Assembly (NCBI RefSeq): GCF_050908995.1
Contig: NC_135132.1
Location: 7,001,001-7,065,000 of the forward strand
DNA length: 64,000 nt
Source: Andrena cerasifolii
Taxonomy: Eukaryota > Arthropoda > Insecta > Hymenoptera > Andrenidae
Direction: 5' to 3'
The position numbers and the translations under genes were made by a program. A model generated the notes under the pieces. It ran no database searches. It saw nothing but the letters and a program-made list of their open reading frames with translations, and had not been told where the DNA came from. Each line of letters opens with the position of its first letter. The first letter of the stretch is position 1. Below are positions 45,491-57,608 of the stretch, one piece after another.

Positions 45491-46584
45491 TCAGCCGGAG
45501 GATCAATTTTTACCCCCCCCGACACTCTCCTTCGACCCTCTTAGCCCTGCCGCTTGAAATCGCCAAGGCAGGAAATTGCCAGGAGCTTCCGAGATTCGCG
45601 TTGCGTCAGATTGCGGCTGAATTGCATCGACCGCAGTCCCGTCTCGCAGATACCGATCCCCGCGGTTCTAAAAAAATTCTCGCGATCCGTGCGGTCTGAA
45701 AAGCGGCCTTTTGATTGGGTTACGTAATCCTGCACTATCTAGGCGGCAGCGTTGAGATCATCGCGATCGTTTTAGAAAGCATCGCGACCGGATCCCATGG
45801 CATGTAACGACGTCCAGTTATATACCAGCGGCCCGAAGCGTGCTCGAAAAGGCGGTGGCTGATTAGAGGTGGATTATCACTTGGGATGACGTCGCGGGCA
45901 CTAATTGCGGGGGGACATTACGTAAGCGAGTGTGATCTTGTTGTTGCCGGGATTATCCGATCGGATCCGCGGTTGTATCCAGCGCGGTAGCAACATTCCT
46001 TAACCGCATTAGACGCCCGGAGATGCGGGATGCCTTCTAACTACTGCAATCCCTGTCAAACCTTAGTTGGCCGCGCACTTATGTCTGATTAGCCTTTGCT
46101 GCCTTTGCCCGCGTCCTTGCTCCCCTCCTCGGGCACCTGTTGCTTCGTCTTTTCCGCCTCCTTTGCCGCGGCGGGTCCCGCGATCGGCCGCCCGATCAAA
46201 GGGACGCTTAATCGCTCTCAGCGGTCGTGTTCGTTCTGAAAAGGTGGGAATCCCCCCGAGAGGTATTACGCGGCTCCTCGGGCACTCGATGGGCCCTCGT
46301 GGACCCATCGATCTCCCCAGACCTTCCAGTTGCTCCGGCGGAATACTCCGGTGTTTTTTTGCCGCATCAGTAGTCTTGCGGCACATCTATACTCTCCGGC
46401 AGCGACCTTCGAACCTTGACACTTGGACGTTCAGATGAAACGTCTGTCGAAGTTACTCACTTCAGGTTCTTATAAATAGATGGTTGACACCACAATGCTC
46501 CTGAGTGATGCAATAATAGCGCGCCTAGTTCCATGACCAAGACCTAGCTCGGGTCTAAGGCAGACTTCGAGACGTGGTCTCGTT

Positions 46585-47609
46585 TAAGGGGATGCACCTG
46601 GGACTAGACAGACTGGGGTGGAACTAGTTTTTTTTTATAAATTTGTAAAATTCGAAAACTGGTTTATAAATTTTAAAAAAATGGTTTTAGTTTTTTAATG
46701 GTTTAAATTATTCGTAGGTAACAGTTTGCTGTAAAACTAATCTTCATGAGTTCATATTTTTGGTAGAAAAATACTAAATGAAATAAAGATTTATAATTTA
46801 TATTTTGCACGGATTTTAGTAATTTTAGTTTTTTTTTTCATTTGGTTTTGTACGCAGTGTATTTTATTGTGTTATTTTTTTGTACACCCATGAATATTCA
46901 ATGAACTCAACAATTTTGGTTATTTTCATTTTTTTATTTATTTGGTTTTGTATAGATAGTGTATATTTTTATAATTCCATAAATATTAAAAAGACTGAAA
47001 TTTTTTCTACTTTAATTATATTTTTTTGTGAAAATTCGGAAAACGGATTTTTTAAAAGTCGGTTTTTGTATAAACCCCTGTGGAAACAGATCGGAAATAT
47101 TTTTTCATTTAAAAACCTTTATGTGAATATTAAAACACATAGTTTAATGTGACAAGTGTGTAAATTTCATTCGAAAACTAAGAAGATCGAATGTGTACAG
47201 GGTATCTAAAAAGCGATGGACACCGCTTTCAGGGGTGAATCTACACCTCTGGAGGACATTTCTGAAAATAGCTTGCCGCAAAAATTGTTTATAACACTGA
47301 AGATTAATATTAAAGTTTTTTTACACCAACATGTTCTGTCCAATGATCAGAAATGAAAACTAAAGAATTCCATGACAAATCTGTGTTCCAAAATTCACGA
47401 GTAATATGGGTTACATTTTCTAAAATATCTACCTTTTTGAGAAAAACGATATTACATATTTAATCTTCTTAGTTTTCAAATTAAAACACAATTGTTACAT
47501 TAAAGTACGAATTCTAAGATGCATGTAAAAATTCTCGAATTAACATACATTCAATGAGAAAAAAATGGCCGAAATTCACCCCCGTTTTTCTAGTCCTTGG
47601 TGCCCTCTC
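46585..47609. mobile_element. About 1-kb AT-rich element with imperfect TIRs
   Basis: Left GATGCACCTGGGACTAGA against the right reverse complement GGGCACCAAGGACTAGA. Matching continues through the GGGGTG word. The interior is strongly AT-rich and contains no transposase. Confidence 0.45.
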
Positions 47610-48155
47610 GCATTCAGTGGAAATCGCGGGGAATTTAGTGCCACGCTATGGGGCAGGAATTTAATTTCCTTAAACTGCTCTTTGCTGGAAGCTTAACGTC
47701 GTTTCACTGGGAGGCGTTAATCGAGGGCTTAGCTTAGCAATTCCTCTTAGTTATTTGGTTAAAGTTAGATGGAGCTCTCTATGAATCTTGAATTAAAATC
47801 CCACTTCCTGGCGCCGGAGATATAGCGGGGAGCAGTGGGCTGGATATCAGCTTCCATAAATCGGATGGAACGCGGAGGAAATGATCTGGCCGTTATGCTA
47901 CATTATCTATCGATCAGCTCGCCCATAAAAGGCGACCGTTGGCGGTTCGCGCACTCCGCTGTCAGCTTTTTAATCAAGCGGCAGGATTAAACCCCGCACG
48001 CGGTAGAAAATCACGCTCTACCGGAGGAAATATCGAGTTACCACGTTTACGGCGCCAGGGAACATTTAAAAGAAACGCTTCCCTCCGCAATTGTTTATTA
48101 ATCTGGAAATCGAGCGCGACCGCCGCCGTTCTTAATTAGCCACAAATCTTATTAT

Positions 48156-48170
48156 ATAATCAGAGCATTA
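48156..48170 (+). repeat. Target site duplication of the 5S SINE, left copy (right copy 48424-48438)
   Basis: ATAATCAGAGCATTA is present identically on both sides of the element, indicating a fairly recent insertion by LINE-type target-primed reverse transcription. Confidence 0.9.
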
Positions 48171-48423
48171 CCAGCGGCCATGGCCGTGATGGAAACACCG
48201 GTTCCCGTAAGATCACCGAAGTTAAACATCACGGGCGGCGTACTGGGGAAAGATGGGTGACCGTCACCTGTCTCCCGGTGCGTCGCTGCTGCTGGGACCC
48301 GAAGGAGAGAGGAGGGAAAAAGGAAAAATTGACTATCGTTCGTTGGGCAATATAAGCGACATGCTTGAAACGCCATCCTGTGTGTTAGAAACACACAGGA
48401 AAACAAAAATACAATACAATACA
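48171..48423 (+). mobile_element. 5S-rRNA-derived SINE with 15-bp target duplication
   Basis: The head (48171 to about 48285) aligns with 5S rRNA: ACCGGTTCCCGTAAGATCAC, CGAAGTTAAACATCACGGGC (A box) and GATGGGTGACCG (C box). A unique body follows, then a 10-bp stem (CCTGTGTGTT / AACACACAGG, loop AGA) and an (ACAAT)n tail. Perfect 15-bp duplications flank it at 48156-48170 and 48424-48438 (ATAATCAGAGCATTA). It is an inserted element, not a working 5S gene: the 5S part carries many substitutions and small gaps. Confidence 0.88.
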
Positions 48424-50201
48424 ATAATCAGAGCATTATGAGAAACTTCATCTTACTCAATCAAGATTTTCAGCTGAAATTACTCGAGGACTATTGTCAC
48501 GCATTCTTATGCATATTAAGCACCAATCATATGCAACATTGGAAGCAAATCGGTACACCACAAAGCAACATTGACGGAGGCCTGAAGAGGACCCATTTGT
48601 CTAACGATCGCGGCAGCGATTGTCTCCAAACGATCACAGACTTGAATGTGAAAAACGTGACGTGGCCCCTGGCAGGCTTAGTTAACTGAGCGGCTTCGAA
48701 CTGGGACCAACGAATGCCGTGGAATAACGGGCGACACGTGTGCCGGCGATAGAAGCGAGGGCCTGCCGTGCCACGGTTACGTAACCCGTCGCGTTGCAAA
48801 ATATATCGGACGTCGTATGCAGGAAGCAAAGCGCCGAGCCGGTTAGCCATCTCTTGCGCCAAGGCACGCGCCTCCCGAACACGCAAAAATACCTGCTCTT
48901 GACAATGAGCGATACCACTCGCGCGAGGGGGGTCTAGCGGGCCGCGGCTGGGGAGGAGAGCCGCTCGGGCGTCCGTCTGGGAGCAAGAAACCGAGGGAGC
49001 ATACGTGTTACGCGCTAACGAGGCAAGATCGCAGGCATTAGAAGCGATAAAAACGGAGAATAGATGCGAGAAGCCAGTGCTGGGCCAGGTAGCGATGCTT
49101 CTAGTCACCTCGGGGCATTACGGGCCCCGAGGATCTCCAGAACGCATCGCTCGTAAAGATTTCATTGTCCCTGCCCCTGAATCACCGTGACCCTCGCGAC
49201 AGAGGCTAGCGTGTGACAGAGACTCAGGGAACAGTGGATTCTAACGGCGGTGGAGGGGAGAGAGCGGGACGAGCGTTCCCTAAGTTGTCTTTTCGTCTTA
49301 GCGGGCCGATTCAGTCTAGTCGTGACATTCGCGCGCGAAGCACGGGTCTACGTCGTCGGGGCTCGTACGTGACACGTGCGTGACGCACCGCAAACGCTCC
49401 TCGAGACCATCTGCTCGACCTCTAGTCCCCCGTTCCACGGGCCCGTATTCCACGCACGCGACCTCTTGTCAGCATGGCTTCCGGGGGCACGTGACACCTC
49501 GCCCCAGAGAAAGAACTCGCGCCGTACTCGGCGCGCTCGGCGGACCTTTTTTCTCGAAGGCGCCCAGGGGGAATCCAATCTTGCGCCATGGTACGTCAGC
49601 GATAACTCCCAAGACCGCCAGCGCGATTTCGCTGGAAGCTTTTTTACCGCGTGCCTCCATTCGAGCCCGAGCGTTGCCGATAAGGAAGAACTGCTCGCCG
49701 ATTTATCTCGCTCCTATTTCCTCTCTCGACCCCACGGGTTATCGTCGGAAATTCCATTGTAAGGGCCCACCGATAACCGCGGCCAGCGTTCCATTCAGCA
49801 GGGCGCTGTACGGCCCCGAGCTATCCGTCTGCTGATCGGAATAATTCGCGCAAACATTCGGCTGTGCCCTGCCGATAAGATTGCGCAGCTATCTCGGGGA
49901 GCGTGACTCGAGTAGTTTATCTACGTCGCTCTGGATTCCGTGGGACAGAGTCGCCGGGAATTAAGCGCGATTTCGAGGGGACCCCGGGCACGCCCGTGGC
50001 CGCGGTTATCGCCTCTGCAAACCTGGCACGGCTATCATTCCCGCATTATTCTCCGCGTCAAGTTCTCGAACGTCCAACGGCCGTGAAACGCGCACGTAAG
50101 AGGGCCACGTGACCGACACGTGACGCTTCTATATTACTCGGCGAGATCTCGAATTGCCCGAGGAATGCGTGGCATTTCTGCTTGCCTGTTGGGCCTGCGA
50201 G

Positions 50202-50434
50202 TAGGGTAAACGCACCAATAAATGAACAGTTAAGGCTAATGAATGAACACTATTATAAAATTAGGTTTGCAGCGCGATTGACTCCACGTGCTGCAAAAAT
50301 TGTTTGGATCTGAAGCAAGAAATTACAAGAAGTCTCTAATTAATTAGTTGCTTCTTTTAATAACTTATTTTACTCATTTTAATAAAAAATGTCCATTCAC
50401 TGGTACGTGTTCATTTACTGGTACATCCACCCTA
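50202..50434. mobile_element. 233-bp MITE, TAGGGTRGATGCACCA family, copy 2
   Basis: Left TAGGGTAAACGCACCAATAA against the right reverse complement TAGGGTGGATGTACCAGTAA, continuing as ATGAACA. Same terminal consensus as the element at 40648. Upstream of aralar. Confidence 0.65.
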
Positions 50435-51304
50435 GATGCTGCGGGAATTCCGTGATATTCCGTGGTCATTGTCATTTCCATCGAGTTAGTTGGCGTACTC
50501 CTGCGCGCTGCAGGACCGATGCGAATTTAATTCTCGCCTCCGGAGGTAACCTAAAACTCCGATGCCCCAGATTTGCAAGTTCAATGGTCCGCCGTGGGTG
50601 GCAGTGCGAGCACGTGGCATCTGCATGGAATTCGGGATGGAATTGTCGAGCGACTCTGGGGCTATTGGGATCGCGATCCCTTTTTAGCTCAGCTGTTATT
50701 CAGTCGAGGCCTCGATTAAACCCATCTTTGGCGTTGCCTTTGAACTTTCAACTACGCGACCTGGCTGGTGTAATGTCAGGCTCGTGTCAATCTCGCGGTA
50801 TATATCTACACCGGATATCTTTCCGCCTCAGCATTTTCCTCGCGTGCAAATTTAGATGCTGCCGTATAGCCTGGCTGTGGCTGACCTCTATAGGCAGCGG
50901 AGTCTAGGAAGCGAAGAATTTCGCACAACCATATGCTTCTTAAACAATGATCATAACCAGTGGCGCTCGGTTACGCAACGATCAGTGCTTCTGCACGTAG
51001 ATGCAACCTTTTTCTATCGCCGCGAGATAATTACTATCGCTGATAACCCGTTCGAGGTTCATAGACGCGCTTCGATAGTACGTTTTTACCGTATCAGCCC
51101 GATAACGCGCGGCGGTACTCCAGCAAACAAGTCGAGTGGCTTACGGAACAATGCCCCGCGGCTCTAGGAAAGCGAGAGCCTCGAAATCTCGTTCACTAAT
51201 CGACGCCATTCGCGCGGCGCCTCCGCCATTCTAATTTTAAGACCTCCGATCCACCCGCCGGACTCCGTCTTCCGCCATACTCATCTGTGATGATCGGCTT
51301 GCAG

Positions 51305-54300
51305 GGTTCCGGATATCTCAAGCGTGCGAACACTGACCGCCTCCATGAAATCTTTAATCAGGTAAACGATCCGGCCTGGCCGTTCTCTGATAGCTACGCT
51401 GTTCTATATACTCTGCTGAATCTGCGCGAGTCGATCGCGCCACTTGCTTAATTCACTTGTTCACGGGGTTTCCCGGAAATTGCAGTACGCCTCGCAGGAG
51501 AAGAATGGCGAGAGGTTCATGACCCCGGCCGACTTCGTGCGAAGCTACCTTGGCCTCTACACCGATGCGGACTACAACCCCGACTCCGTCAACTTGCTCG
51601 CCGGCATCGTCGACACCAGCAAAGATGGGTCAGTCCTACGAAACCCTTGTAGCGTTACCTCCCACGCCGCCGCCAGATGGCCTTCCGACCGATCCCGCTT
51701 TCTCGCAAGTGCTCCCTCACCTACAGATTTCGGAGGCAAAGTTATAATGCGCTATCTGTACTGTATAATAATTAGCGGGAGTTGTGAACAGTTAGAAAAG
51801 TTTAGACAGAAGATTGCGTTTTGTCCTACCTCGTAATGAGTTCCGGACAAAACGCAATCTTTTGTCTAAACTTTTCTAACTGTTCACAACTCCCGCTAAT
51901 TATTATACAGTACAGATAGCGCATTATAACTTTGCCTCCGAGCGGCCACTGAGGAGAGTAGGCCGTGCGTGCGAGAGAGAGAGTCCCTCCTGACCGTCGG
52001 CGTTCTTTTAATTCGTTTCGAAAAACATGGGATCGCATATGGACGAAAATCATACAAAGTAAAAACAGGTTTTATTTAGTTGATATTCCTGCGTGTGCGA
52101 GATCGTATGTTTTTCGATTCAAATTAAAAGAACGTCGACGGTTGGACTCTCTCACACGCACGGCTGACCCCACGGCCTACACAGTGGCCGCTCGGAGGCA
52201 AAGTTAAAATTCGTGCTCGGCGAGTTATGGAGACAGAGACAGACACACTATTCCGCGCGGCTAATGGCACGAGCGAGATAACCCAAGAGCGAGCGAGAGA
52301 CCTCTCTCTTTTTTGTTTCCACTCTCGGCCGAAGGGTTCCAAGAAACGGTGGTGAGGCATAGTCGCGCTGGGCGTACAACGCTATGGTAGAAACGAGCTT
52401 ATAACGAAAAATGCTTACTTTTGTATAGCATTCCACCTAAGAGTAGACCTACGCCCCTACCGATGGCGTAGCTACGTATGGCGTTATTTATTAGAGTATT
52501 CATTGAATTCCGTCGTTAAATCATTGCAGGCTCATATCGTACGCCGAGTTCCAGGCATTCGAGGGGCTGCTCTGCGTGCCCGATGCCTTGTACAAGACAG
52601 CCTTCCAGCTGTTCGACACTAATGGAAATGGAATGGTTGCATTTGGTGAGTGGAGGAGAGAGAGAGATGATCCCCGGGGTTTACACCCCTATTCCAGGAG
52701 GCCGCAAAGAGGCGAGAGTGTTTGAATTTTTTTAAAAAAGCGGGAGTATATTTTTTTACAGAACTTTTTGCACTTAAAAGAGCAGCATGTAAAGAACATT
52801 TGGTAATTTTTTCGTAGAAAAATATTTACGGTTATAATAAAATTACAAGCGACATCCAAAAAGCCATTTTAAAAAGTTATTTTGGGGCGAGCACTACCAC
52901 TCGGAACCAGATAATCTAAAATCAAAAAACAAAAAAGATTTCGTTAGTATATTAATTTAAAACAAAATGTCGGCTATTTAAAGTTGAAGTCCTGTTTTTT
53001 CTACAAAAAAATTACCAAATGTTCTTTGAATGTACCTCTTTTAAGCGCAATTTTTTTTTTAAATATATGCTTCCGCTTTTACAAAAAAAATTCACAAACA
53101 TTCGCCTGTTTTCGGCCTCCTGAATGGGTATAACCCCTTAAAATGAATACAATAACACAGCGTGCCTCTCTCATTCGCCTTTTCAGATGAGTTCGTTGAG
53201 GTGATGCGCAAGACGGAGCTGCACCACCGGATGCCTTTCAACATGGACAGCAGCTTCATCAAGCTGTACTTCGGCAAGGACAAGCAGCGGCTGATCAGCT
53301 ACGCGGAGTTCAGCCAGTTCTTACACGTGAGTGTTTGTTCTGGCAACGAGTTTGGTTCCGGTGAGTTTTCACGGCTGTGTTACACCCCCGGCTGGTTCTG
53401 CAGGATTTCCACGAGGAGTACGCGACGGAGGCTTTCAAGAAGTTCGACAAGGACGGGCAGGGGTTCATCTCGGCGCTGGACTTCCAGGACATCATGCTCA
53501 GCATCAAGAGCCACCTGCTGACCAAGGACGTGAGGGACAACTTAGTCGCGGTAAGTGGCAGCCGGCGTTGCTCGGCATAGTTCAGAACAGACGTGGAACG
53601 GGATTATCTGAATGCGCAGGCTGCTAGCACTGGCCAGACAGGGAGGAAGGTCAGCTTTCCGTACTTCATGGCGTTCAATTCGCTGCTGAACAATATGGAG
53701 CTGATTAAGCGGATTTACCTTAACGCGACCAATGGCCACAGATACGAGGAGGTCACCAAAGGTATTCCATACATATCCCTCTGTCAGCTAACGTCCGAGT
53801 GAGACTGGTGACCCAGAAAGAGGAACTTAATTGCTTCCAGAGAGGTTCCTTCATTCCGCACAAATGATGTCGCAGATCACGCCACTGGAGGTGGACATCC
53901 TCTTCCAGCTCTGCGACCTGCTTCATCAGACTGGGTGAGTATCTACGATCCCGTGACCGTCGATTGCTAAGAGAAAAGGGTAACGAGCGAAAAAGGGTGT
54001 ACGGAAAGGTGTGGTGGCTGGTAATCATCTTCCACGCTGGGCCTGGTCAACGAGAAGCTAGTAGTTTCGAATATTGTCGCTGAATAACCGTAACGCCACC
54101 CGTGCTCGGAGCGTCTCGTTCTCCGGGCAAAAGGAAATGGAGAGCCCTCCATGCCTGCTAACGAGAGTTAGAAAGAAACATAAATCGTGCCACATAAATT
54201 ATCTCCGTTCTATTCAGTGATCGCCGATTAAAGCTCTCACCATTGAATATATCTGTTTACGTGTTTACGCTGCCTGGATCAGATCTACGGAAGATGACGA

Positions 54301-57300
54301 GGCAGATTCGCGGCTTGGGTGCGTCTTTGTATTACAAGAATAAGTCACGTGCTATGAATCTGTTAACAAAGCATACCGTCTCGGTCTCGCGCGGAAGAAT
54401 GGGAATCCCTCTGAGACGCGGAAGCGGCGAATTCGGGAAGCCAAGGGGGCGAAAAGGCGTGGAAAGTTTACACAAACGGATCGATCCTTTCCGAGTTCCA
54501 TGTTTCCTCGTCTCTCGGGGGCAAGAGTTCCCATTTCCCTGGCGTATGCAGCTCTCTGCGCGTAATATTGCATATCGACATGACACGCTCGTCTTCACCC
54601 ACTTTCTTCGGCATCTATCTTAGGACGATGGTATTTGCAAACGTTTGCACATCGTGGGCACTAACGATCCCATCCACCACCTCCCCCCCCCACCGTTCCG
54701 TGCTATGACAGCTTTGACATGTTTGAGGAGCTCTGTCAACAGGCCGTGTATTCTTAGCATCGCTCGAGGCGCAGTGCCATCGACGTGTCTTTTTTTCTAT
54801 ATTTTTTTCTCTCTCACAAATAACTTCCTAGAGGAAACCGATTCCCGCCTCTTACCCCCCAGAGAAAAGAGAGTTCTAAATGCGCTTCACCGCCCGCGAC
54901 AGCTAAGAGCCAACCTACTGAGCACGCATTTTCTCGGGTTTCAGGAAAATTGTGTACAATGATCTCGTGGCTATTACACCTGAGCAGTATTTCAAGCAAA
55001 TTACGAAACGCCTAGCCGAGATTAAGGCGGTGTCGGTAAGTGTTGGGACGGGGAGAAAGAGGATTACGCCTGGGAGAGGAGGATCCCCCCTGTGGGACGG
55101 CCTGTAAGGGTTTCATGTACACGTGTGTGCGATAGTCATTGTTACCGTTTCAGAGCCCCGAGGAGCGTGGCGTGATCGTGCAAATACTCGAGAGCGGCTA
55201 TCGGTTCGTGCTTGGATCCATCGGCGGAGGTACGTTCCACTGTTCTTGGTACTCCCATGTCTGTTTGCAGCCGCGAGGGGTGCCCTAGGATCGTCCTCTC
55301 GTTAGCTCCCTGTACACCCCCATCCCTCTGTTTGCCGAGCATTGTCGCGGTTAGGGATATCGATTTTAGCTCCCCTGAACGCCAACTCCTCGCGGAGTGA
55401 CGGTTGTAGTTGATGAGAGTGGTAGACGACGGGAGGATAAGTGGTATTAGACGTGGAATGTTTTGTTCAGCGGTGGGCGCCACGGCCGTGTATCCCATCG
55501 ACCTGGTGAAGACGAGGATGCAGAACCAGAGGACCGGCTCGCTGGTCGGCGAGCTCATGTACCGGAACAGCTTCGACTGCTGCAAAAAGGTTGGAATCGA
55601 AAAGTCTCGCCGCGAAACACTGACTGCATTGTTAATCATGAAGCTGGTGCGTTGCGTTTGACAGGTGATCCGGCACGAAGGTTTCTTCGGGCTTTACAGG
55701 GGTCTGATACCCCAGCTGATGGGCGTCGCCCCTGAGAAGGCGATCAAGCTGACCGTCAACGACTTCGTCAGAGATAAGTTCATGGATAAGAATGGCAATC
55801 TGCCCTTGTACGGGGAGATTATGTCCGGCGCCTGTGTAAGTCACCGACGGAGACGTCTACCCAACCACCGCACCCCCGCTCCCATGGATAAGCCACAATT
55901 CCCTTGATTGTTGACCTTTGTTTTCTCAGGCGGGAGGGTCCCAGGTGATATTCACGAACCCCTTGGAGATCGTGAAGATCCGGCTGCAGGTGGCTGGGGA
56001 GATCGCGGGGGCCTCGAAGGTCAGGGCGTGGACGGTCGTCAAAGAATTGGGTCTCTTTGGCTTGTACAAAGTGAGTGTCGCCTACTGCCACTCTATCCGT
56101 TCCGGGCGGCTTAACCTAACACCTCTTCTTAAATGTCCCAGGGTGCTAGGGCTTGTTTCTTGCGAGATGTCCCCTTCAGCGCGATCTACTTCCCCATGTA
56201 CGCTCACACGAAGGCGCGACTAGCCGACGAAGGAGGGTACAACACGCCTCTGTCACTCCTCGTCTCCGGGGCAATCGCCGGTGTGCCTGCAGCAGCGCTG
56301 GTCACTCCTGCAGACGTGATAAAAACGAGATTACAAGTACGTACCGCCCTGCTAGACCGATCATCCTCTTACTAGTCTCTCTGCGGAGGATTGTAGCACT
56401 GGTTCTGTCCGGCAGGTGGTCGCTAGAGAGGGGCAGACAACGTACAACGGGCTGCTGGACTGCGCGAGGAAGATCTACAGGGAGGAAGGCGCCAGGGCGT
56501 TCTGGAAGGGTGCCACAGGTATGAGATTCTATATTTCCGTAGGTAGCTATCTCGAGAACATAGTAGATACGCTTCTTAACTGTGCCACGGTGTGAGAATT
56601 ATTTTAAGTTCGATATAAAGAGTAATATATTTTGATTTGGTCGATTGCATGCGTGGGGATCGGCCCTGACGCATCTTTCGACTATTCTTCCCCTCCAATA
56701 TGACCTGGAAACTTAATTCTAAGTGAGTACCCCTTCTGCTCTCTGCCTGCCAGTCTCTCGTGGTTTTTGAGTTTTGTATTCTGCGTTGAATTCTCTGTCG
56801 TCTGGTCCTTTCGTTTCGTCACCTTCTAATTCTGTTGGTCATGTGGATTTCGTTCGAACCATTATCTTCACGTGACTCGATCGTTCATCTCCACGTCTCG
56901 TCTCCACTTCTCTTCGGATCTCACCCCTCTAGGAAGAAGAGCATCACTGTCTTGTGTACCGAGGTTTATGTTGTAACAATCTTCGACAGAATTTTCTTCA
57001 CGCCCATTGCCCATGAAAAATCGAACGATCATCATCAGCATAACACAAGTCTTTATTTAGACAAAGAACACGTAATAGTGTGTGGAAAGCGCGGCGACAG
57101 CTGGCCCGATTCTAGCCCCGATATTTTTCTATTTTACAGCACGAGTGTTCAGATCGTCGCCGCAATTTGGCGTCACGCTCTTCACGTACGAGCTGTTGCA
57201 GAGGCTCTTTGTCGTCGACTTCGGCGGCTCGTAAGTATACGCTTGAATAAAGTACAGGCTTAACGTGGCTACAGAGAACTTCAACACTCTCCACCCGGTA

Positions 57301-57608
57301 CAAACATTGCGAGAGTTCCAAGCGAAGGATGTTGAAGTTCTCGAAATTCCACCAAAGGATGGACTGTGTCTCGCACGAAATTCGAGGAACCACCCCGAAG
57401 GTGTCCGCCTATAACGTGAAATATTGTTCGCAGTCGACCTACCGGGTCGGAGCAGAAGGTGCCTGCGACAGGGGTTGCCGAGGAGATCCGCTCGACGAAT
57501 CCCGACCACATAGGCGGCTACCAGATAGCGCTGCCCATCTTCACGGGCATAGAGACCAAGTTCGGGCTCTGTCTGCCCAGGTTCCAAGCAGCCACCACCG
57601 GAAAGTAA
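51305..57608 (+). CDS. aralar1: Calcium-binding mitochondrial aspartate/glutamate carrier Aralar (SLC25A12/13), 5' end open
   Basis: Inner-membrane exchanger of aspartate for glutamate in the malate-aspartate shuttle, regulated by calcium through N-terminal EF hands. Exons: 51305-51361, 51486-51628, 52530-52645, 53187-53326, 53404-53550, 53620-53761, 53841-53934, 54945-55035, 55154-55229, 55471-55589, 55665-55835, 55930-56070, 56142-56336, 56416-56518, 57140-57230, 57434-57608 (TAA). The sum of 2001 nt gives 666 residues from GSGYLKRANTDRL, all in phase. Calcium-type loops are visible in DTNGNGMVAFDE and DKDGQGFISALD. The three carrier repeats carry YPIDLVKTRMQ, TNPLEIVKIRLQ and TPADVIKTRLQ. 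The C-terminus reads IETKFGLCLPRFQAATTGK. The first exon is not settled: an in-frame ATG at 51290 exists if the 51304 acceptor is not used. Two upstream candidates are listed separately. Confidence 0.96.
51731..51940. mobile_element. Near-perfect 210-bp palindromic foldback in aralar intron 2
   Basis: Arms 51731-51826 and 51845-51940 are reverse complements over 96 bp with one mismatch, around an 18-nt loop. Such fidelity suggests recent origin or gene conversion. The outer end, CGGAGGCAAAGTTATAATGC, is shared with the neighbouring foldback. Confidence 0.9.
51927..52206. mobile_element. Second foldback sharing its left end with the first
   Basis: TAACTTTGCCTCCGAG at 51927-51942 is matched by its reverse complement at 52191-52206. 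Imperfect arms extend about 110 bp (GCGGCCACT, GTTCTTTTAATT, TCGAAAAACAT). The element overlaps the right end of the 51731 palindrome by 14 bp. Confidence 0.8.
52676..53137. mobile_element. Foldback element in aralar intron 3
   Basis: Left GGGGTTTACACCCCTATTCC then AGGAGGCC; right reverse complement GGGGTTATACCCATTCAGGA then GGCC. Pairing continues through the AGAACATTTGGTAATTTTTT words. It fills most of the intron between exons 52530-52645 and 53187-53326. A similar end fragment (CGGCCTCCTGACTAGGTGTA) is seen near 23.6 kb. Confidence 0.72.

Larger units (their letters stand above)
38574..51304. other. Upstream region or first intron of aralar
   Basis: No confident gene. Alternating GC-rich and AT-rich blocks (AT-rich at 40.3-41.7, 43.6-44.5, 46.6-47.6 kb) coincide with transposon remnants. 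The 5S SINE and four small elements lie here. Confidence 0.5.

Noticed and set aside
48171..48290. Functional 5S rRNA gene
   Set aside because: Many substitutions and gaps relative to 5S, no terminator T-run directly after it, and clear insertion hallmarks around a longer element.
51290..51292. ATG immediately before the first aralar exon as the certain start
   Set aside because: In frame, but it overlaps a plausible pyrimidine-rich acceptor (CTTGCAG), so an upstream first exon is more likely; left open.
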